The position numbers were made by a program, and so were the translations under genes. Source: Globomyces pollinis-pini (lineage: Eukaryota > Chytridiomycota > Chytridiomycetes > Rhizophydiales > Globomycetaceae). From it: DNA of 54,600 nt. Every line of letters begins with the position of its first letter. Position 1 is the stretch's first letter. The stretch lies in assembly GCA_025399215.1 (NCBI GenBank), contig MU621195.1, forward strand, positions 1 through 54,600, given 5' to 3'. The notes below the pieces were generated by a model. The model was not told the origin of the DNA. It saw only the letters and a list, made by a program, of their open reading frames with translations, and ran no database searches. This document shows, piece by piece, positions 47,445-54,600 of this stretch.

Positions 47445-48674
47445 GTTTGTTATTGTAAATGGTATGGCTATATATTTCTATCTAGACGGTCTCCTTCATT
47501 ACTCTTCATCCCTTTTTGAGTATTTATAAATTCAGAACGCCTTGGTTAATTTTTTAAATAAGATGTGGATAAATTATTGGTATCGATCGAAACCTTCGAA
47601 AATATGAGTCTGTGATACGTGTTAATATTCCATGTCACTAATGCAGTGAATGTCGTTTGTTTAGGTGTTGTAATATATTTTGTTATTTGTCTAAGACAAC
47701 GTTCGTCCATGGATATTGTCAAATTTGGTCTTAGATTTGATATGGCGAAAAGATTGTTACGTCAGATTGGTTCGAGCTTTTCCAGCAGAAACTATCAGAA
47801 ACCTACTCTAGTTTGAATAGTAGAGTTTTATACTGTGGTGGTAGTTATTTAACCAAGGATTGAAAAGATCGTTCAAAGATTCATTTTGTATACATTCCAA
47901 ATGTTTATAGCAACAAAGTTCATTCACATGAAGTACTGTGATTTGAATAAATCTAGACGTACGAATAATTTGAGATTTGAATACTTTGTTCTAATCCCAA
48001 TGCAGAAATAATTTGAATGGAATAATTGAAGTAATGAACTTTCATTAGTTCATTAGAAATAATTGAATTTGTTGACCAATGTTCATATGATCATGTACCG
48101 AGATTCAATTTAATCCTTAATTTTTGTAGTTTGAAATATAGTAGATCTTCTGCAAGCTGGCATTGTGCAAATCCATCAGCAACTAAAATCTCACCAAGTG
48201 GACATTGAAGGATAAAATGGTAATTCATTTGGTTCGGGTTCGGCAACAAAATATTAACCAGGCCGCTGGACTTAGCGAATGAACAGCTTCCGATCCCGAG
48301 TCTCAGCAGAGACGAAGTGTTTGATCCTAATACTTTATCAAAGTATTCTTATTACATCCATACATTCTTCAACATAAACTCAATAATTGAGAATATGTTT
48401 ATGGCTAAACATGGCTATGCGATATACGATATGTTGGTAAAACAAACATGTTGAATCGAGAACGAGATATCGTAATTGAATATGCACAGTTCTCAACCTC
48501 AAGGGTATGGATTGCTATTAGATAAGAGCTCATCACCATTCATATAACTGTCACTTTGTCTGACTGTTAGTAGAACTTTTGGACTAAAATATTGAAACTG
48601 GTAAATTGGCTTATAAACTGAAATATACTGTAGATAGGTTATATTACACTTTTAACTGATTTATATCACTCTCG
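47445..48674. other. Intergenic region, possible gene relic
   Basis: No firm gene. The plus strand at 48224-48454 has a 76-codon stop-free stretch without an early ATG (including LPIPSLSRDEVFDPN), of locally higher G+C, that could be an exon or the remains of a gene. The rest is AT-rich without recognisable content. Confidence 0.3.
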
Positions 48675-49343
48675 TTAAGAAGATTCTTGAGGGGAGTCTT
48701 GTGCGGTTGCCTCCTTTGTTCTGATTCGAATACCTTGTTTAATGAACGAACGAGTCAGTTTTGTAACACCTTTTTACATAAATTCTCTACTATTGCTTAC
48801 CTAGGTTTCCTGGGAATACTTTGTTGGAGTATATTTGAAATGGACGGGTGAAACCACTGGTCATATACCCACTACAGGTTAGTCGGCTTATGAGTCACCT
48901 TTGCAAATCTATTAAATGGTATTGTAAAGTGAATTTCCCGACTATTCTGATAGAAATGTTGGGAACTATTATAAACAATTTGGTGGTTTCATCAACTGGA
49001 TCTACAAACTTATCACAAGGCACAACATTATCCCCAACTAAAGTTTCCAATATTTCACCATCCTGTTTTACCAGAGTTGATAAGTTATCGCAGTGGTCTG
49101 CAGAAAACAACGTTACGTGACAGATTATGTTTTCAGTAAACCTGCTATATATTAGATGTGAAAAGGACGACATACCTGTTTCTATGTAATGGTTGTAATT
49201 CAATAACAAGAGGAGGGTCACTTATGTTTAAAGCAGGTTAATAATTACATTAATCGTCTGTTAACAACATGTTTGAGTCCACATATGCGACCTCGATTAG
49301 GTTCTTGTCTTATAATATGTTTGAAAGTAGGTTCCATTTCCAT
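48675..49343 (-). CDS. Compact velvet-domain transcription regulator 2
   Basis: Five exons (complement 49343-49249, 49220-49176, 49144-48899, 48871-48801, 48769-48675) with introns 28, 31, 27 and 31 nt give 183 aa, the same length as the paralogue at 28353. Exon 2 (45 nt) and exon 4 (71 nt) have identical sizes in both genes and all four intron positions and phases coincide. The domain reads IIRQEPNRGRICGLKHVVNR, then DPPLVIELQP, CHVTLFSADHCDNLS, LVGDNVV, VPNISIRIVGKFTLQYHL, TRPFQIYSNKVFPGN and RSFIKQGIRIRTKE. It is probably DNA binding, as homodimer or as heterodimer with the first copy. The C-terminal tail is short and acidic/Ser-rich. Confidence 0.9.
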
Positions 49344-49844
49344 AGTGAAGTTTTTGTTTAATAAAATGAAGTTTTTGAACAGACACGGAGCAAATTGAAT
49401 CTGAGGGTACTTTACAATTCAAATCGAGCGCCTAAAGTTTCAAAATTCCAAAGTGTTTGTGACTACAAAGTTACAACGATTCCATTGAATTGTACAATGA
49501 TATGGATCAATGGATCTTTTAGATCTTCGTTACAGTAGTTCCGCCCATGCATCTTTGTTTAGTCCATGTTTACCAACTTGTAATTGTCACTTTTGTCAAT
49601 TTTGAAGCCTATGAATTTCTTACATAACTAATCGTATCGAAGCATTACTAAATTAACCATGGTTTAGAACTGATTGAGCTAGTATCAAAAATCTAGACAC
49701 TTTCACATTAACCATTACATATGGACTTAATATTAAGACAAAGATTTATCAGCCATAACGTTCTTATTAACGTCTTGAAATTCATTTATTCTATTACAGG
49801 CATTGGCTACCCTCTTGAAAATTTCTTTACTGTTCTAAAATTCA
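49344..49844. other. Divergent intergenic region, velvet 2 and HCF-like genes
   Basis: About 500 bp between divergently transcribed genes. No supported gene is seen; it should carry both promoters. Confidence 0.4.
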
Positions 49845-52800
49845 ATGCAGTGGAAACAATTTTCAGGATCTTCATTACAGAATACAAGTATAGATTATCC
49901 TACAGCTCGACATGGTCATATTCTACATAGCATATCAAATAAGTTGGTTTCGATGTGGGGTGGAGATCATGGTGTAATTGGTAAATTGTTTGACACTTAA
50001 TTGTCAGATCAAGTTTATTCTTTCAGCATACCAGACCTGGAATGGGAGCAGATTGTTAGTGAACAACCTCCAGCTGCAGGTTGTGCATCTACTACTTATA
50101 ACGGGATTATATATATTTTTGGAGGTGTTCAAGAGGGTTCAAAGGATGATGTTTTTTCTAATGCGGTATCTAATTCTGATTAACGACGTTCCAGTTAATT
50201 CAATTCGATCCTTCTAGCAATTTATTCACTACGTTAAGCTCATCTACTGGGTCGATTCGAAAACCCACAAGACAGAGTCACACTACAAATCGCAACGGCC
50301 CTTCAGCAAGGATCGGTTCAACCTTAACATACGTTCCAATGGAGCATGCACTTTATTTATTTGGTGGTTTATCGCAAAAATGTGAAGTGCTAAGTGATAT
50401 GTATCGTTTTGATTTACACACAAAAGAATGGGATATAATAGAAACGACTGGAGTTCGGCCAATTGAAAGAGAATCACATAGCGCTGTATATGTTAAAAAA
50501 TCAAACAAAATTGTCGTTTATGGTGGTTTTAGAATTGGCAAAACTGGAAATTGTGATCGTCTAGGTGATGTATTATATTTTGACATCAGTAAGTGATAAT
50601 GTTAGTAACATGGTTAGGTAAATATTTCAAACTAATCAATAGAATCACGATGTTGGTCATCACCAAAGATTGGTGGCAATATTCCAAGTGGAAGAGCCCT
50701 TCATAGTGCCGTTCTGTATAAAGATTTGATGTATGTATATGGGGGATGGGTGACTAATTTATTATCTGCTTCGTCTTGGGTTTGCTCAAGTGAAATACTT
50801 TGTTTTAATACTTGTAAGAATTACTTTATAAATTTTACATTTACAGCAACTCATACTTGGTCATCTGTCAGAACACCAAAGTATTCTCCACAAGCGCGCT
50901 CTGGTCATGCTGCGACATTGGTAAAGTTACTTATTTTGACATTAGGTGGGCGATTGTATGTTTGTATTTGGCGGAAATTTAGGGCCAGTTAGTTCTGAAA
51001 ATACTCAGCTGTGTTCAGATGAACTATGGGGCTTCCAGTTAGATTCAAACTACATTCCAGAAAAACCTTTTAATCTACAGATAGATTTCTTGATGGTAGA
51101 CGGGAAATACTGTATAAAGCTGAAATGGGATCACGATTTTAATGCTGGAAAATTTATAGTGAAGCTTAAAAATTTGACCGTCCCTAATTCAGATTGGAAT
51201 GAAGTATACGCTGGCTTTAACTGCTTTGTAGAATTACACTATAAAGATAGTTTTGATAAAGCTGTGCTGGACCCTAAAGTAGAATATGCAGTGGCCATTT
51301 ATGTGGAAGATGAAAGAGTGTTCAGTGGTAAAAAAATATTATCCGACGCAGAAATGGGAAAAATATCAAATTTGGCCAGTTTTCAATCCCAGCTAGCTAA
51401 AAGGATTCCATTGCCCAAATCACCATCCCCTCCAAAAGCAGTTAGCGGGCATGCATCAATACCGGTTGAACATAAAAAAGGGGAACTAATATCTGATGGT
51501 CAAACAGTTGTTACTGATCGAATTAAAATGAAGAAGAAAGACAAATATGTTGAACTGAGTTGGAGTCAACCATTCCATAGATTATCAGTAAGAAGGTTTA
51601 CTGCTGAAGCTACCACTGGCTTTGATTGGACAACATTACAGGATAGAGTTCTAGAAGTTGTAAAGTCTGAAGAATCTGTTCATATCGTTAATCTGTATAA
51701 CGTCACATTAGAAGCAGTTTTTGGAAAATATCTTATCAATTCCCCATTGTTCAAATTGCAATTTGGTATTTCCCCTGAAGAAGGAAAAATTAATGAAAAT
51801 ACTGTTAGTGAATGGTATCTATTTAAACCAACCCCATCAAAGCCGTCAAATTCTTTGGCAATGGGGGATCAGCATCAGCAATCACAACTTAAAGAAGAGT
51901 ATAATATAACTAAACAGGACTCATCTATATCTCATGCTATGGACAATCCATTGGGCGTTGAGTCTAAAAGAGAGGAAGATGATGATGAAGAAGAAGTGGA
52001 AGAAGAAGAAGTGGAATCAGGAATTGTAGAAGCCATTATTAATACTTCAAAATCCGATGAATTGGATATGTGCAAAATAGAGGATAAAGTGTCAGGTATG
52101 TTAGAAACTATCCCCGATCCAAACCGAACTCTCCCAGAATCAGAGTCACTGATTATGACACTTCCAAAGAAAAGGGGACGCAAGAAGGCTGTTGACATTG
52201 CCAATCCCGTCCAAATAAAACCCACTATCCCTGACCCTACACCAAAAAAACGCGGAAGGCCTAAAAAGAAAGCTGGATTAGACGAGGACTTTCACTTAGG
52301 GCCAAAAAAGAGAGGAAAGCCAAAAAAGCAAACCAATGTGTCGGACTCGGAAGACTCCTCCCCTTTTCGAGACGACGAAGCCACAGTTGAACTAGTTGAT
52401 ACGTTTATGCCAGAACTGAGTGAAGTTACTGTATCAATGACAGATGCTGTTCCTATTATCGAGGAACCATTAGAAGATCCGATTTTGTTCCAAACTGAAG
52501 AGTCTAACCAAGCCAATCCAATCGATAATGCTTTGCCCCCGAAGCCTGTTAAGCGACGTGGTAGGCCAAAAAAGCGATTGTCTGAAAGCGATTCCATCAA
52601 AGTCAACCAAAGTCCTTCACATAATAAGCGCATGAAAATGAAAATGGATGAAGAAGATGAAGAAGAATTTCAAGCTGTGTTGGATAACATGGCTAAAGAA
52701 AGTAAGCTGACTCCTGTGGCAGACAAAGAACCCCGTATGTTAACTGAAAGGGAAGCTCAATATACCAATCCAGATATGACTTCCGATGCACCTTTTCCGC

Positions 52801-53193
52801 TCAATCACCTGTTCGGAACTTTGATTGAGGTGTTGGTGGACAATGTATGGTGTCCTGCCTTCATTGCATTTTATACTTATTCTAAACTTACAAACAGCTG
52901 GCATATGTTAATTGGACTTCACTCTTTACCTAAAAAGCATAATCAGCTATTGAATCTATCAAAAGAAGATGTAATTATACATATCACTTAAATTACTAGG
53001 ACTTGAACCGCATTAGGCCATACAATGAGGGCAATGCATCTATTGATGGATCTTTAAAATTGGACAACTTCTCTGCTATGGTTGGCAAAGCAGGTTAATT
53101 CATGTTTAATATTGACAATTAGGACTTGACCGGAACCAAAAGTTAGAAGCAACTAATGGGGCTATCATTATTATTCCTGAAAACAAACTCTAA
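49845..53193 (+). CDS. HCF-1-like kelch / fibronectin III / AT-hook chromatin protein
   Basis: Eight exons (49845-49980, 50008-50165, 50195-50588, 50643-50813, 50847-50920, 50946-52970, 53000-53093, 53123-53193) give 1040 aa. Six kelch-type blades cover about residues 1-330; their order matches animal host cell factor (TARHGHILHS, PPAAGCAST, SARIGSTLTY, ERESHSAVYV, SGRALHSAVLYKDLMYVYGGW, ARSGHAAT). Two fibronectin-III-like segments follow (PEKPFNLQIDF, KYVELSWSQPFHRL). Then comes an acidic run and four AT-hook-like motifs (KKRGRKK, KKRGRPKKK, KKRGKPKK, KRRGRPKKR). The C terminus is a separate conserved-looking domain (FGTLIEVLVDNVWCPAFIAF) extending through the last two small exons. HCF proteins scaffold histone-modifying complexes; AT-hooks suggest direct DNA contact. 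The 54-nt fourth-exon-preceding intron is odd (see findings). Confidence 0.8.
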
Positions 53194-53290
53194 TATAAAT
53201 TTATATTTACTTATATACCCGTACAGATGTGCATCTGATTGTAGAGAAATTTTCAATCTTATTTTTTTCTCCATCTTAAAACTTGCTTAA

Positions 53291-54005
53291 ATGATTATTG
53301 GAGTTTTAGGTAACCGTAAATGTATATAATTCTCTATAGCTTTGCAAGGGTAGTTTAAATGATTTTAATTGGTCAAAATAGAGCATTCAGTGAACACATC
53401 AATGCATTGAATAGAATTGAAAATGTTAGTGCTGTGGAAGTCAAAACTGCAAAATCATTAGAAACTATTGATGCATTAATTATCCCGGGTAATTGGAACA
53501 TGAAATATTTATCATAAAAAGGTGGAGAGTCCACTGCTATGGCCTTATCAGCACAACGTAACAATTTAATTGAACCATTACAAAGTTTCATTAAAAGTGG
53601 AAAGCCAGTATGGGGAACTTGCGCTGGAATGATTATGTTATCCAATAATGCTCACAATATCAAACAAGGTGGACAAGCATTATTGGGTGGATTAGATGTG
53701 ACTGTTAAACGCAATGCTTTTGGGCACCAAATTGATTCATTTACAACACCAATGAAAATAGATGTTTTAGGAGGTGATGAATTTCTTGGTGTATTTATAC
53801 GGTACAATGTAAGATTTAACCTCATCTTAGTGCTCCTATTATAGAATCATTAGGCAAAGATGTTGAAATCATTGCAACTTTACCAGAAAGAGATAATGTA
53901 GTTGTAGCTGTACGTCAAGGTCCTATCCTTGCCACTGCTTTTCACCCAGAATTAACTAGAGACGAAAGATTTCATCGCTATTTCTGTTCTTTTGTGAAGA
54001 ATTAA
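53291..54005 (+). CDS. SNO1: Pyridoxal 5'-phosphate synthase glutaminase subunit (SNO1/PdxT)
   Basis: Five exons (53291-53309, 53340-53349, 53382-53488, 53522-53801, 53831-54005) with introns 30, 32, 33 and 29 nt give 196 aa, the normal length. Exon 2 is only 10 nt; joining gives MIIGVLALQGAFSEHINAL, the canonical PdxT start, which proves the micro-exon. The oxyanion strand PGGESTAM, nucleophile Cys79 in WGTCAGM, and the catalytic FHPEL near the C terminus are present. The class I glutamine amidotransferase supplies ammonia to SNZ/PdxS for vitamin B6 (PLP) synthesis. No PdxS is in the window. Confidence 0.96.
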
Positions 54006-54126
54006 TCACTCATACAATAAATTTGATGTTTATTTAGATGTTGTTGCTTAATTTCTGTAATCATCTACTGCACTTCAAACTTGAACAAAACCCATAATAA
54101 CAAAAATTAAAAATTTATAAGGCAAT

Positions 54127-54600
54127 TTATTTGCTTCCTAAACCGAGAGCATCAGCCATGATAAAGAATAATTCAGTGTTGTCCATATATCGCGCACATT
54201 TAGATTTAAATTCAGCAGGACCAGCACAATACAAATCAACGGCTTGTAAAGAGTGGACGGTAGCACCTTGATCTGGAGTAAGAGATGAACCGTATAGTAA
54301 TCCCTTTTCAGCTTTGTTGGCTACATAGACTGTTCCGAATTTCTCTTCCAAAGTGGTATCCTTCACAATGGCACTTCGCGCAAGTGGGTTGGAATTGGCT
54401 CCTGGTACTTTCAATTGGAAGTTTTCACGATGTTGTTGAGAATCTACCTTTCCTTGAAGTAATCGGTATCGGCCATCCCATTTAGTAGGAAGTCCGTTAG
54501 CATCAATGACTGAGTCAGGCCATCCAGCTCCTTCATATTCTCCCAAAGATCTTCGTTTTTGGATTTGTAGGTTGGCTTGTTCTGGAGTTGGGTTTGGTAA
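54127..54600 (-). CDS. Unidentified protein, 5' part cut off by window edge
   Basis: The frame is open from the window end to a stop at 54127-54129 (complement), at least 157 residues. It looks genuine: even composition, compact motifs (EYEGAGWPDSVIDANG, GRYRLLQGKVDSQQH, NSNPLARSAIVKD, KFGTVYVANKAEKG, DLYCAGPAEFKSKCARYMDN) and no intron in this part. Two Cys lie close together near the C terminus. No membrane segment is visible. I cannot assign a family. Confidence 0.8.
   Translation of the reverse strand, partial: LPNPTPEQANLQIQKRRSLGEYEGAGWPDSVIDANGLPTKWDGRYRLLQGKVDSQQHRENFQLKVPGANSNPLARSAIVKDTTLEEKFGTVYVANKAEKGLLYGSSLTPDQGATVHSLQAVDLYCAGPAEFKSKCARYMDNTELFFIMADALGLGSK

Noticed and set aside
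47619..47816. 65-codon plus-strand frame in the gene-poor region
   Set aside because: It begins at GTG, has no recognisable domain and no supporting neighbour exons.
1..54600. tRNA, rRNA, CRISPR and transposase searches by eye
   Set aside because: No tRNA B-box with matching A-box, rRNA core, regular direct-repeat array or transposase/reverse-transcriptase motif was seen; a covariance or profile scan would be needed to exclude them.

Overview
The window is nuclear DNA of a fungus, AT-rich (about one third G+C by eye) and compact. The fungal call rests on two velvet-domain genes, three binuclear Zn-cluster (Zn2Cys6-type) regulators, ATG5, PAT1, PKR1, a SNO1/PdxT glutaminase and two X325/BIM1-like copper-site proteins. 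An ARL13-like GTPase of the ciliary type and an HCF-1-like kelch protein point away from Dikarya, towards a zoosporic, early-diverging lineage (chytrid, blastoclad or sanchytrid grade). I cannot resolve the taxon further. There is no sign of bacterial, viral or plasmid DNA.

The dominant genomic feature is ultra-short spliceosomal introns. I reconstructed about 96 introns by restoring reading frame and family conservation, and nearly all are 21-35 nt long. Almost every gene is therefore split over several frames, and CDS coordinates here span first to last coding base, with exons given in the text.

Layout. 1-1.7 kb: divergent pair of secreted X325-like genes sharing repeated upstream modules. 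2.1-6.4 kb: ABCC/MRP transporter (-). 7.1-8.6 kb: coiled-coil protein with three zinc-knuckle modules (-). 8.7-9.5 kb: AIG1/FAR-17a-like membrane protein. 9.7-11 kb: hypothetical. 11.1-12.4 kb: rhomboid protease (-). 12.75-15.8 kb: Treslin/Sld3-like replication factor. 16-19 kb: PAT1 decapping activator. 19-19.8 kb: ARL13-like GTPase (-). 19.9-20.5 kb: diverged tandem duplication. 20.6-24.3 kb: splicing factor SF3B1. 24.3-24.7 kb: PKR1 (-). 24.8-27.9 kb: PPR-like protein. 28.4-29 kb: velvet gene 1. 29.8-31.4 kb: membrane protein with GNAT-like C terminus. 31.5-32.4 kb: ATG5 (-). 32.7-33.9 kb: PinX1/Gno1. 34-35.1 kb: PH-like protein (-). 35.4-42 kb: three paralogous Zn-cluster regulators in one orientation, with a universal stress protein on the opposite strand between the first two. 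42.7-45.8 kb: second PPR-like mitochondrial protein. 45.8-48.7 kb: gene-poor stretch with a G-skewed ORF-free segment and a stem-loop. 48.7-49.3 kb: velvet gene 2 (-). 49.8-53.2 kb: HCF-1-like kelch/Fn3/AT-hook protein. 53.3-54 kb: SNO1/PdxT. 54.1 kb to the end: partial unknown gene (-).

The genes do not form a single pathway. They are mostly housekeeping genes (splicing, mRNA decay, replication, ribosome biogenesis, autophagy, V-ATPase assembly, vitamin B6) mixed with regulators and duplicated families. Three paralogous sets (X325 x2, velvet x2, Zn-cluster x3) make this a locally duplicated, regulator-rich region.
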